Below are positions 1 through 7,915 of a stretch of DNA of 35,528 bases, in pieces. Source of the stretch: Anaerolineae bacterium (GTDB lineage Bacteria; Chloroflexota; Anaerolineae; JAAYZQ01); NCBI GenBank assembly GCA_016929795.1, contig JAFGIA010000296.1, positions 1-35,528 on the forward strand, in the 5' to 3' direction. Made by a program: the position numbers and the translations under genes. Numbering within the stretch: the first letter of the stretch is position 1; every line of letters begins with the position of its first letter. The notes under the pieces were generated by a model that worked only from the letters and a program-made list of their open reading frames with translations, was not told the DNA's origin and ran no database searches.

Positions 1-190
1 AGAAGTGACCGCTTACCGTTGCTTCCTCCCGGACCTGGCGGGGTTCACGGGCTCCTGCCGCGCAGGACCCAACCTTCTTCGCCGCTTAGCCTGGCAGTCC
101 CGACCAGCCGTAAGCCCTCGAGGGGGAGTTCGACCCCGCTATGGCGGATTGCGGGTGCAGGGCGCCGCCACCTCCCCGTCTAGCACGACC
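1..190 (-). ncRNA. ffs: Signal recognition particle RNA (Alu-containing type), 3' part outside window
   Basis: Read on the minus strand, this stretch carries both hallmarks of a large bacterial SRP RNA. Near the 5' end (about 188-165) is the GTGCTAGACGGGGAGG segment typical of the Alu domain. At about 47-15 lies the SRP54-binding domain IV core, with GTGAACCCC, CCAGGTCC, a GGGA (GNRA) tetraloop, and GGAAGCAACGGTAAG. The RNA scaffolds Ffh for co-translational targeting of membrane proteins. The gene runs off the window start, so roughly the last third is missing. The 5' end near 190 is set from the promoter at 198-226, not from data. It follows udk in the same orientation but has its own promoter. 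Confidence 0.9.
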
Positions 191-197
191 GAACACT

Positions 198-226
198 ATG
201 TTACCATATCATGCTCGATCCGTCAA
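198..226 (-). promoter_or_regulatory. Sigma70-type promoter of the SRP RNA gene
   Basis: On the minus strand TTGACG (221-226) and TAACAT (198-203) are separated by exactly 17 bp. The predicted start near 190-191 coincides with the expected 5' end of the SRP RNA. Confidence 0.75.
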
Positions 227-264
227 ACCTGACTCTGGCACGGGCAAGGGCCAGACGCAGTCTG

Positions 265-894
265 TCAGGTCTCTTGGGGAATGGCAAGCAGGCTCTTGAT
301 TCGCGCCGCGACCATCTCCATCGCCACTTCGTTAAAGCCGCCTTCCGGGATGATCACGTCGGCATAGCGCTTGCTTGGTTCAACAAACTCTTCATGCATA
401 GGGCGCACGGTGCCCAGGTATTGGTGGATGACCGATTCCATGGTCCTCCCGCGCTCGGCAATGTCGCGCTGCAAGCGACGGATGAAGCGGATATCAGAGT
501 CGGTGTCGACATAGATCTTGACGTCCATGAGTGCCCGCAGCGTCGCATCGGCAAAGATCAGGATCCCTTCCAAGAGGATCACACGGTGCGGCTCTATGTG
601 CACTGTCTCATCCGTGCGTGTGTGGGTGGTAAAGTCGTATACCGGCATCTCGATCGGCCGGCCCTGTTTCAATGCCTGGAGATGCGCGATGAGCAAGCTG
701 TTCTCCAGCGCATCAGGGTGGTCAAAGTTATGCATGGCCCGCTGTGCGCGCGATAAATGGCTCAGGTCCCGGTAGTATGCGTCGTGCTGGATGAAGGTGA
801 TCAGATGCGCGCCGGCACGTGCCAGGATCTCTTGGGCTACAGTGGTCTTGCCTGAGCCGGTGCCCCCAGCGACACCAATGATCACAGGTTCCAT
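265..894 (-). CDS. udk: Uridine kinase
   Basis: The gene encodes 209 aa, the usual size for Udk, which phosphorylates uridine and cytidine to UMP/CMP in pyrimidine salvage in the cytoplasm. The N-terminus has a Walker A loop GGTGSGKTT (residues 10-18). It is followed by the family features HDAYYRD, the NFDHPDALE substrate segment, the MPVYDFTTHTR segment and VILLEGILIF. I chose the ATG at 894 because AGGAGGAAAGGCAG lies just upstream; a longer reading frame to 1083 has no ribosome-binding site and adds non-homologous residues. It lies 26 bp after the ccsA-like gene, so it is probably the last gene of the resB-ccsA-udk unit. CTP synthase, also a pyrimidine enzyme, is encoded nearby. Confidence 0.95.
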   Translation of the reverse strand: MEPVIIGVAGGTGSGKTTVAQEILARAGAHLITFIQHDAYYRDLSHLSRAQRAMHNFDHPDALENSLLIAHLQALKQGRPIEMPVYDFTTHTRTDETVHIEPHRVILLEGILIFADATLRALMDVKIYVDTDSDIRFIRRLQRDIAERGRTMESVIHQYLGTVRPMHEEFVEPSKRYADVIIPEGGFNEVAMEMVAARIKSLLAIPQET

Positions 895-920
895 CTGCCT
901 TTCCTCCTTCCCATGGTGGG

Positions 921-1718
921 CTACCCACCCCACAGCTGTAGCAAATCGGGCAGGGCAAGCAATCCAAAAGCCATGATCGACGCCGCAACTACTGCCAATC
1001 CTGCCATCCACTGATCGGCGCGATCCTCCAACTCGCCGGCCAGGAGTGCCATGCCCGTCACCACCCACGAGACGGCCATCCACACCTGACGCTGGTCACC
1101 CGCGACCAGCGTCCCTGTTGTCTGCCATGCCCACCACGTACCAACCAGCAGCCCACCGCCGAGCGCGACGAGTGCCAGCAGGAGAACGGGGCTCAACAAA
1201 TCCTGCTCCTCGCCCCCCTCGACGCGCGGCTGTCTGCCTCTTTTGGCCAGCGCTGCCGCGGCCATGCCGCCAGCCACGAGGAGGGCGCCGCTACCGATCA
1301 GGCAAAGCCCCCACCCGGCGAAAAAGGGGAGCGAGTGCTGCACACAGTCCATGGCAGCCGCGCCGGGCAGAGTCACCAGCAGCATGGTCGCGAGCAGGCC
1401 TGCGAGGAGTGCGTCTACCGGCCACAGCCCGCCCGGCCAGTCGAGGGTGAATGCCAGCACGAGATGTATGGCCGACGCCGCCAGAACCAGGGCCACGGCC
1501 CCCAGCCGCGCGCCAAAAAGCGATGGACCCCCATACAGCACCACTGCGAGCAGGATGGCGGCAGCCAGAGGGACGACCGATGCTGTCCTGGCGATAGCAG
1601 CTACCAGGCGTCCATGGCGTGCAGACCGGAGCCGGTGCGCGGCACCGGCGGCGGCCGCCAGGCTGAGCAGCACCACGCCGCCAGCGGCCAGGATCGTACC
1701 CCAGGGCTCAGTCTTCAC
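921..1718 (-). CDS. CcsA/ResC-like cytochrome c assembly membrane protein with degenerate WWD motif
   Basis: The product is 265 aa and almost entirely hydrophobic, with about eight predicted transmembrane helices, as in CcsA/ResC, the partner of ResB in system II cytochrome c maturation. It starts with GTG at 1718, overlapping the end of the resB-like gene by 11 bp, which suggests translational coupling. The region GTWWAWQTTGTLVAGDQRQVW can be aligned with the heme-handling WWD segment of CcsA (WG.YW.WDPKE.W), but the YW and WD tryptophans are lost and only the D and final W positions remain. Haem binding in the classical way is therefore doubtful. The assignment rests on topology, the residual motif and the ResB neighbour; a generic membrane protein remains possible. 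Confidence 0.6.
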   Translation of the reverse strand: MKTEPWGTILAAGGVVLLSLAAAAGAAHRLRSARHGRLVAAIARTASVVPLAAAILLAVVLYGGPSLFGARLGAVALVLAASAIHLVLAFTLDWPGGLWPVDALLAGLLATMLLVTLPGAAAMDCVQHSLPFFAGWGLCLIGSGALLVAGGMAAAALAKRGRQPRVEGGEEQDLLSPVLLLALVALGGGLLVGTWWAWQTTGTLVAGDQRQVWMAVSWVVTGMALLAGELEDRADQWMAGLAVVAASIMAFGLLALPDLLQLWGG

Positions 1719-3114
1719 TTTCGATGCCCTCCGCCAGGCGAGCGAGGAGAGAGCGTAGGTGCTGTCTCGTCCTTGGCCCCGCCAGGGTTTTGCACTCGAT
1801 CTGTGTCGTGCCATCGCCGCGGGGAATGGCACGTAGCCACAACAGCCGCGTGGGAAGCAGCCCGAGGGCGATCAGTGCGATCAGGCCCGCACCAAGGCCA
1901 GCCAACACCAGACATGCGCCCGGCCGGTAGTCGAAGCGAAGCACCGGGACATAGCCAAGCTCCACGTCGAGCTGCACGTCGTCGAGTGTTACCTGGCCGC
2001 TATTGTGCAGAGTGGCCATCCTCTGTCGCTGCTGTCCGCCGGGCTCGATTTTGTAAAGATGCACTGCAGGGCCATTCGCCGTGCAGTCGGGCTCAAAGGC
2101 GAGGGTAAAAAAGCGCTCGCGCTGTGGCAAAAAGACGAGGGGCTGATCGTCGGAAGATAGAAAGCGAACAGTGACGAGCTCGCGCCCTTGCGTGGGCTGT
2201 CCCGGTACCTGGAGGAGCAGTGAGCGGCCATCGTCGGCCTGGGCGCGCAGGCGGACGACAGGAGTGTACGCTACCTGTCTCAGTGCGATCCCATCGAGCC
2301 GGGCCGGCTGCCCGATGCGCGCCACGTCAGGCTGCAGGTCGGTGCCATCCCGCAGCCAGGTAATGCGGCTGCGATAGTCGACGAGCTGGCCCTGGGTGTC
2401 AAACCGCATATCGAAGGCATCGAGGCGCACGGCGTCGGCCGTGCCATGACCCACGGCCTGGATCTCGAGTGGCATAGGCTGCCACGCTTCACCTTGCCAG
2501 CCCCAGGCTACTGCGATTAGCAACGCGGCCCCTGCAACGAGCAGCCCGCCATATGCCAGCGGACGCAGCCAGAGCCGGCGGGGACGGTAGACGGCCAACA
2601 GCTCGGTTCTGCCGTTCGCTGCCACTTCTGCCCAGTCGTACCCCTCCTCCGCCAACAGTTCGACTGAAACCTCGCGAGCCTGATCGGGCCCGACGGGGAC
2701 CGTCAGATCCACCTGTTGTGCGTGGCGCAGCCACGGCAGATGGGGCAGCGCCTGCCACTCTTGCCGCCAGCCGGCACGCCACGCCAATTCCACCGCGTTG
2801 ACGGTGCGCACCACCAGGGCAAGTGCAATCAGTGCGAGCAGGAGACGGAACCAAAACGCGTGGTAGAGATCAAAGAGGCCGACGGCACGAGCAAGTTCGG
2901 TGTACCGGGAGAGTGCGCCACGCTCCACCGCCAGCCACGACTCGGACTCGTTCAGCCCATCGGGCGAAGGTTGGGGAATCAATCCGGTGGCCGCCAGGGT
3001 GAGGGCCAAGAGAGCCATCAGGACAAGGAGGGTGTGCGGGGCGGCGAATGCATGCCACACGACACTGATCGGTTCGAGTCGGGGCAGCCTGGAAGCCGGA
3101 ATGTCGTCAGCCAT
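1708..3114 (-). CDS. resB: ResB/Ccs1-like cytochrome c biogenesis protein
   Basis: The 468-aa protein has the ResB layout: two N-terminal transmembrane helices (LLVLMALLALTLAATG and FWFRLLLALIALALVV), a third near LAYGGLLVAGAALLIAVAWGW, a large extracytoplasmic domain, and a last helix near the C-terminus (LVLAGLGAGLIALIALGLL). ResB-family proteins work with ResC/CcsA to bring haem to apocytochrome c outside the membrane. The ATG at 3114 gives MADDIP; the possible upstream extension has no support. An extended -10 promoter (3135-3143) fits this start. No c-type cytochrome or thiol reductase gene is present in the window. The divergence of the partner gene suggests an atypical system. Confidence 0.8.
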   Translation of the reverse strand: MADDIPASRLPRLEPISVVWHAFAAPHTLLVLMALLALTLAATGLIPQPSPDGLNESESWLAVERGALSRYTELARAVGLFDLYHAFWFRLLLALIALALVVRTVNAVELAWRAGWRQEWQALPHLPWLRHAQQVDLTVPVGPDQAREVSVELLAEEGYDWAEVAANGRTELLAVYRPRRLWLRPLAYGGLLVAGAALLIAVAWGWQGEAWQPMPLEIQAVGHGTADAVRLDAFDMRFDTQGQLVDYRSRITWLRDGTDLQPDVARIGQPARLDGIALRQVAYTPVVRLRAQADDGRSLLLQVPGQPTQGRELVTVRFLSSDDQPLVFLPQRERFFTLAFEPDCTANGPAVHLYKIEPGGQQRQRMATLHNSGQVTLDDVQLDVELGYVPVLRFDYRPGACLVLAGLGAGLIALIALGLLPTRLLWLRAIPRGDGTTQIECKTLAGPRTRQHLRSLLARLAEGIESED

Positions 3115-3134
3115 TCGCCATCCAATCGATCCTG

Positions 3135-3143
3135 AGTATAGCA
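3135..3143 (-). promoter_or_regulatory. Extended -10 promoter upstream of the resB-like gene
   Basis: On the minus strand TGCTATACT matches an extended -10 element (TGn plus TATACT) about 20 bp before the ATG at 3114. There is no good -35 hexamer; the upstream sequence is the tRNA terminator stem. Confidence 0.45.
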
Positions 3144-3171
3144 AAGGCCCCACCGAAGCACGGTTGGGGCC
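3143..3171 (-). terminator. Hairpin terminator after tRNA-Thr
   Basis: The minus-strand transcript forms GGCCCCA(A)CCG / CGGTGGGGCC with a short loop and one bulged A, followed by TTT. It lies 16 bp past the tRNA 3' end. The T-run is short, so termination may be partial and allow read-through into the resB-like gene. Confidence 0.6.
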
Positions 3172-3186
3172 TGCTTGAGTTCGCCA

Positions 3187-3259
3187 AGCCACCCAAGGGA
3201 CTTGAACCCTTAACCTGGCGCTTACGAAGCGTCTGCTCTGCCGGTTGAGCTAGGGTGGC
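3187..3259 (-). tRNA. tRNA-Thr (anticodon CGT)
   Basis: A full 73-nt cloverleaf reads on the minus strand: acceptor GCCACCC/GGGTGGC with T73, D stem GCTC/GAGC, anticodon loop TTCGTAA (anticodon CGT, decodes ACG), and T arm AAGGG-TTCAAGT-CCCTT. CCA is not encoded. The anticodon stem has one A28-C42 mismatch. It has its own promoter and terminator. Confidence 0.93.
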
Positions 3260-3290
3260 GCGGACCGGGATCAGGCCGGTCAGTGATAGC

Positions 3291-3319
3291 ATTATAGCAG
3301 GCCTGGCCCGATTTCGCAA
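3291..3319 (-). promoter_or_regulatory. Sigma70-type promoter of tRNA-Thr
   Basis: On the minus strand TTGCGA (3314-3319) and a perfect TATAAT (3291-3296) are 17 bp apart, with the start predicted about 25 bp before the mature tRNA. Confidence 0.8.
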
Positions 3320-3339
3320 ATCAGTCGCTGCTAGAAGTT

Positions 3340-5010
3340 TCACCTTGCTCCTGGTTGCGCGTCTTGCTCTTGGTTCTGCACTGCTCGATACTCGGCAGCG
3401 GCGCGAATGAAAGCCTGGAAGAGCGGGTGAGGGCGCGTGGGTCGCGACCTTAGCTCCGGGTGGAACTGTGAGCCGATCATGAAGGGATGGTCCGCCAACT
3501 CGCCGATCTCGACCAGCCTGCCATCGGGCGACACGCCTGAAAAGATCATCCCTACCTCCTCCAGCAGTTTTCGATATGCGTTGTTGACTTCGAAGCGGTG
3601 ACGGTGGCGCTCGTGGATCACCTGGTCGCCCTCGCCACCAGGCATCATGGTGTCCTCATAGGCGCTGGCAGCCAGCGTGCCTGGGAGCAGGCGGCATGGG
3701 TAGAGGCCCAGGCGCATGGTGCCGCCCATCTCGGAGATATCACGCTGATCGGGCATAAGATCGATGACGGGATAGCGAGTGGTCAGGTCGAACTCGGTCG
3801 AGTTCGGCTCATCGCTGCCCAGGGCCTGGCGCGCCAGCTCGATGACCATCACCTGCATGCCGAGGCACAGGCCGAGGTAGGGCACCATTTGCTGGCGGGC
3901 GTAACGCGCGGCGACAATCTTGCCCTCAATCCCGCGGTATCCAAAGCCACCAGGCACGACGATACCGTGCACGCCTTCCAGGCTCGCCGGCCCACGCCGC
4001 TCCAGCTCTTCGGAGTCGATCCAGTCGATGTCGACGCCGACGTTGTAGCGCAGGCCGGCATGGTGCAGCGCCTCGCGCACACTCAGGTAGGCATCGTGCA
4101 ACTCTACGTACTTGCCCACCAGGCCGATGCGCACCGGCTCTTTCGGATGGCGGATTTCGTCCACTACCTCGCGCCACGCATCGAGGTCAGGGGAATGCGC
4201 TTGAACGAGGCCGAGGCGTTCCACCAAGTAATCACCCAGGCTGGCCTCCTCCAGCACGAGCGGCACTTCATAGATGATTGGCGTGGTGACAAGTGGGATG
4301 ACGGCACGCTTTTCGACGTCACAGAAGAGGGCGATCTTGGATCTGTCGTCCTCACTGACAGGATAATCCGAGCGCGCGACAATGATGTCAGGCTGGATAC
4401 CAATGCCACGCAGTTCGCGCACGCTGTGCTGAGTCGGCTTGGTCTTGAGCTCGCCTGTGGACGAGATGTAGGGTAAGAGCGTGACGTGCACATACACCGT
4501 GTTCTCGCGCCCTACGTCGACCCGCATCTGGCGGATGGCTTCGATGAAGGGCAATCCTTCGATGTCGCCCACGGTGCCACCGATCTCGACGATCACGACG
4601 TCGGCACCGGTGTCGCGTGCCACGAGGCCGATCCGGCGTTTCATCTCGTTCGTGACGTGTGGGATCACCTGGATGGTGCCGCCCAAATAGTCGCCGCGCC
4701 GTTCCTTGGCGATCACCTCGGCGTACACCTGGCCTGAGGTAACGTTGCTGGCGCGTGTCAGGCTTTCGTCGATAAAGCGCTCATAGTGGCCCAGGTCAAG
4801 GTCGGTCTCGGCGCCGTCGTCGAGGACGAATACTTCGCCGTGCTGGTAGGGTGACATGGTTCCGGGGTCGACGTTTAGATAGGGGTCGAGCTTCTGAATC
4901 GACACCTTGAGTCCACGCGCTTTCAGGATGCGCCCCACCGCAGCGGCTGTCACCCCCTTGCCGACGGACGATACGACCCCACCAGTGATAAAGATAAACT
5001 TGGTCGTCAT
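3340..5010 (-). CDS. pyrG: CTP synthase (glutamine hydrolysing)
   Basis: The 556-aa protein is a full-length CTP synthase, converting UTP plus glutamine and ATP to CTP, the last de novo step for cytidine nucleotides. The N-terminal synthetase domain starts with [14 protein letters not shown] (P-loop) and has the [27 protein letters not shown] signature. The C-terminal class I glutamine amidotransferase domain has the nucleophile in GLCLGMQ and the catalytic His-Glu in HPEL. The ATG at 5010 follows AGAGGAGTGT. It is monocistronic, between the Roadblock gene and the tRNA. A terminator-like hairpin sits only about 20 bp before the start codon, raising the possibility of leader control, as known for pyrG in some Gram-positive bacteria. 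Confidence 0.98.
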   Translation of the reverse strand: MTTKFIFITGGVVSSVGKGVTAAAVGRILKARGLKVSIQKLDPYLNVDPGTMSPYQHGEVFVLDDGAETDLDLGHYERFIDESLTRASNVTSGQVYAEVIAKERRGDYLGGTIQVIPHVTNEMKRRIGLVARDTGADVVIVEIGGTVGDIEGLPFIEAIRQMRVDVGRENTVYVHVTLLPYISSTGELKTKPTQHSVRELRGIGIQPDIIVARSDYPVSEDDRSKIALFCDVEKRAVIPLVTTPIIYEVPLVLEEASLGDYLVERLGLVQAHSPDLDAWREVVDEIRHPKEPVRIGLVGKYVELHDAYLSVREALHHAGLRYNVGVDIDWIDSEELERRGPASLEGVHGIVVPGGFGYRGIEGKIVAARYARQQMVPYLGLCLGMQVMVIELARQALGSDEPNSTEFDLTTRYPVIDLMPDQRDISEMGGTMRLGLYPCRLLPGTLAASAYEDTMMPGGEGDQVIHERHRHRFEVNNAYRKLLEEVGMIFSGVSPDGRLVEIGELADHPFMIGSQFHPELRSRPTRPHPLFQAFIRAAAEYRAVQNQEQDAQPGAR

Positions 5011-5023
5011 ACACTCCTCTCCA

Positions 5024-5055
5024 CGAGAAAGAGGGTCGCCGAAATGGCGACCCTC
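5024..5055 (-). terminator. Terminator-like hairpin directly upstream of pyrG
   Basis: The minus-strand RNA forms a perfect 10-bp stem GAGGGTCGCC / GGCGACCCTC with loop ATTTC, followed by TTTCTC. It lies 107 bp past the Roadblock stop codon and about 13 bp before the pyrG ribosome-binding site. It may simply end the Roadblock transcript or act as an attenuator for pyrG. I see no clear separate pyrG promoter between 5056 and 5161. Confidence 0.6.
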
Positions 5056-5161
5056 ATCTCTCTGTACACGTTATCGCTCGAACGGCAGGCGATGCTGGTG
5101 CGGAATGAGCAGCCTCTGGCCGTAATAGATCCGGGATGTGGTCGAAATCGCTCCCCGACAC

Positions 5162-5530
5162 CTACACCAACCGGGCGAGGTCTGTCGCGGCACGGCGCAT
5201 ATCCAGGAATACCAGTCCCAGCTTGGCATCCTGGCGCGCGAGTGACGTCAACACTGCCTCTTCGCCGACAGACATGAGGATCACATATCCGTTGTCACCG
5301 CGAATATATACCTGGTCCAACATCCCCCGGCCCAGCTCGCCGGCAATGCGCTCGCCCAGGCTGAGCATCGCCGCGCTCATCGCCGACACCCGATCCTCCT
5401 CGACGTCGGCAGGCAGGTCAGACGCAATGATCAAGCCGTCGACACTGACGACAGCCGAAGCCTCGATATCGGTCGTGCTGACACGCAGATCCCGCAAGCG
5501 GGCAACCATCTGTTCTGTGCGCGATCTCAT
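5162..5530 (-). CDS. Roadblock/LC7 domain protein
   Basis: The 122-aa protein is one Roadblock/LC7 fold (about residues 8-105), with the typical segment ASAVVSVDGLIIASDLP followed by a helix with MSAAMLSLGERIAGELG and the strands DQVYIRGDNGYVILMSVGEEAVL. Bacterial members such as MglB act as dimeric partners or GTPase-activating proteins for small Ras-like GTPases, but no MglA-type GTPase is in this window. It has a strong ribosome-binding site (AAAGGAGATGAGAAGCC-ATG) and its own promoter. It starts 85 bp after the stop of the histidine kinase gene and is probably independently expressed. Function beyond the family is unknown. Confidence 0.9.
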   Translation of the reverse strand: MRSRTEQMVARLRDLRVSTTDIEASAVVSVDGLIIASDLPADVEEDRVSAMSAAMLSLGERIAGELGRGMLDQVYIRGDNGYVILMSVGEEAVLTSLARQDAKLGLVFLDMRRAATDLARLV

Positions 5531-5580
5531 GGCTTCTCATCTCCTTTCTCGAGACAACGTTCTCCATTGAAAACCATTAC

Positions 5581-5609
5581 ATAATAGCACAAATCAGGCC
5601 AGGGGGCAA
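5581..5609 (-). promoter_or_regulatory. Sigma70-type promoter of the Roadblock gene
   Basis: On the minus strand TTGCCC (5604-5609) and TATTAT (5581-5586) are 17 bp apart. The promoter lies in the short gap just after the histidine kinase stop codon and drives a leader of about 45 nt. Confidence 0.7.
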
Positions 5610-5615
5610 GTCTTT

Positions 5616-7874
5616 CTATTCCGCGGGCACGGTAAAGCTAAAGGTGCTGCCTGCCCCGGGCTCGCTCTCGACCCACACCTTGCCGCCATGTGCCTGCACC
5701 AGGCTGCGCACGATGGCGAGCCCAACCCCGGCGCCGCCCGCCTCGATTGACAGCGCATTGTCGCCGCGGTAGAACTTTTCAAAGATGCGCTCGTGATCCT
5801 CTTGCGGAATGCCCACCCCCGTATCGCGCACGCTGACCACCAGGTCGGTGTGCGCGGCAGCATCATCCTCCAGGTGTGCCTCCGCAGCCCATACTGCGAT
5901 CCGCCCTCCGTGGGGCGTATAGCGGATCGCGTTGTCAAGCAGGTGGTCCATTACCTGCCGCAGTTGTTGTGGATCGCCCCGGGCCGGTGCAAGGGTGGGG
6001 GGCAGCGTCAGTGCCACATCGAGGTTGCGCTCCTCCGCACCCTGGCGGATGGCATTCACCGCTTCCTGAATTACGTTTGCCAGGTCGACACGCCGCGGCT
6101 CGATGGTCACGACACCACGATCCATTTCAGAGATGGCGATCAGGTTGTTCACCAGGCCGACCATGCGCTCGCTGTTGCTGCCGACGATGTTGAGAAAGTG
6201 GCGCTGCTGGGGGTTGACCGGGCCCACCGCGCCGGCCGCGAGTAACTCGACGTAGCCCTTGATCGAGGTCATTGGTGTACGCAACTCGTGCGACACTGTC
6301 TCGATGAACTGGCCTTTGGCCAGCTCCGATTGGCGCTCGCGCGTCACGTCGCGGAACACGGCTACGTAGCCGAGCAGCGTGCCGTCGGGCATCTTGACAG
6401 GGGCCAGGCTACCTGTCACCTCTTTGTTGCCCCATTGGAACACGGCGCTGTCGCCGTGCTGGCTGGCGCCGGTGCGCCACAGCTCGGCATACAGGCGCTT
6501 GATCGTGCGCCCGATAAGCTTTTCACGTGGCAAGCCCAAAATGCGCTCCGCAGCAGCGTTCGCCATGACCACGTCTTCCGTTTCACCCGCCACGACCACG
6601 CCTTCCGCGATCGATTCGAGGATCGCCTGGCGCTGCATCGCCTCCTCTTCACGCACGCGGAGCAGGTCGGCGAGGCGGCGCGCTTGATCGTCGACACTCT
6701 GGTAAAGACGGGCATTGTCGATGGCCGTCGCCACCTGGCCGGTCAGGGCTTGACAAAGCCGGCCATCCTCCTCGGTGAAGAGGCGCTGCCTGCCCACGTG
6801 CCCAAGGAGAATCACGCCCAACGACCGCTCGCCGGCACAGATCGGCTGTACCAGTGTGGGTCCGCTCTGTGGGCGCTGCAGGACCTCGTGAAGTGCCTCA
6901 AATTGTTGATAGTCCTCGGGCCGATTGGCAAGCACCTGGCGGCGGCGAATGATGGCATGGCGCAGCAGCGAAAAATCGGCGAGGCGCACGACGGTCGGGC
7001 GCACAGCCCAACCATTCGGCTGCCCGCGGCGCCCCCACCATCCATAGCGAGCCGCCACGACCAAGTCCTCGCTGTCATTCTCGCTATGGAGCAAGACGTA
7101 CGCCCAATCGGCATCCACTGCACGCGCCATCGCTTCGGATACACGATCGAGCACTACAGGTAGGTCGAGCGAGGCAGCGACGGCCTGGGCGACTTCTAGC
7201 AGAAAGGCCAGATCCTGTGTCTGCTGCAGCGCGCTTTCGCTTACAGATTGCAGCTCCTGGCTGTAGGAGGCGAGGTCGGCCCGCACCAACCGATAGGTCT
7301 CGACGGCAAAGAGGGCCAGGGTGACACAAAAGGTGTAGAGTTGGACCTGGACCTGGCCCGCCAGCATCACGACAACCCCCACCGCCGACACCAGGTACGC
7401 GGCAACCATCCAGAGGGAGCTGTGGCGCCGATTGCGCAGCCAGAAAAAGAGCGCGGCGGCATGTAGGATCAACAGCGCCGCCGGCCAGGCGAGGTCGATC
7501 ACGACGTGCCGGGCGGATGGGAGTAGCAGGCACGCGCCCAGGAGTGCGACCACGATGGCAGCGCCGGCTGCAAGGGCGATCACTCCGCGGCGGGCGGAGG
7601 CAGAGGCGCGCTGCAGCAAGGCCCACGTGAAAAAGTTGATCGCAAGGCCCGTCCCCGCCGACGATAGGCAGGGCATGACAACAGGGCCCCTTAGCCACGT
7701 CACCAAAGCAGCAGCCAAGCAGGTGACCATCAGCACGCCGGCAGCCAGGGAGATGCGCTTGTAGTCGGCGGTCGCCAGGCGGCGCCATTCGGTTACCGCC
7801 ATACCCAACATGATCAGGCACACGGCGGCGCCGATGAGATAGAGCACAAGTCCGTCGCTTCCTTGGGCGGGCAA
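5616..7874 (-). CDS. Membrane-bound GAF-PAS sensor histidine kinase
   Basis: The 752-aa protein has an N-terminal block of about seven or eight hydrophobic helices (residues 1-200), which I do not recognise as a named sensor domain. It is followed by a GAF domain (about 225-385), a short coiled coil, a PAS domain (about 410-510, with ILESIAEGVVVAGETEDVVMANAAAERILG), a HisKA domain with phospho-acceptor H529 in SHELRTP, and a HATPase domain with N, DTGVGIP and GVGLAI boxes. The start is TTG at 7874 behind a GGAGGGGGAGAG ribosome-binding site. The gene follows the lytic transglycosylase by 41 bp, so they are likely one transcript. No response regulator is adjacent, so this is an orphan kinase here; a cell-envelope signal would fit its neighbour. 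Confidence 0.9.
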   Translation of the reverse strand: MPAQGSDGLVLYLIGAAVCLIMLGMAVTEWRRLATADYKRISLAAGVLMVTCLAAALVTWLRGPVVMPCLSSAGTGLAINFFTWALLQRASASARRGVIALAAGAAIVVALLGACLLLPSARHVVIDLAWPAALLILHAAALFFWLRNRRHSSLWMVAAYLVSAVGVVVMLAGQVQVQLYTFCVTLALFAVETYRLVRADLASYSQELQSVSESALQQTQDLAFLLEVAQAVAASLDLPVVLDRVSEAMARAVDADWAYVLLHSENDSEDLVVAARYGWWGRRGQPNGWAVRPTVVRLADFSLLRHAIIRRRQVLANRPEDYQQFEALHEVLQRPQSGPTLVQPICAGERSLGVILLGHVGRQRLFTEEDGRLCQALTGQVATAIDNARLYQSVDDQARRLADLLRVREEEAMQRQAILESIAEGVVVAGETEDVVMANAAAERILGLPREKLIGRTIKRLYAELWRTGASQHGDSAVFQWGNKEVTGSLAPVKMPDGTLLGYVAVFRDVTRERQSELAKGQFIETVSHELRTPMTSIKGYVELLAAGAVGPVNPQQRHFLNIVGSNSERMVGLVNNLIAISEMDRGVVTIEPRRVDLANVIQEAVNAIRQGAEERNLDVALTLPPTLAPARGDPQQLRQVMDHLLDNAIRYTPHGGRIAVWAAEAHLEDDAAAHTDLVVSVRDTGVGIPQEDHERIFEKFYRGDNALSIEAGGAGVGLAIVRSLVQAHGGKVWVESEPGAGSTFSFTVPAE

Positions 7875-7915
7875 TTCTCTCCCCCTCCCCTGGGTTCTTG
7901 CCGCCGCCTACGAGG

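Noticed and set aside
3598..4476. A 292-codon open frame opposite pyrG
   Set aside because: pyrG is intact and unmistakable; the antisense frame shows no domain and no ribosome-binding site.
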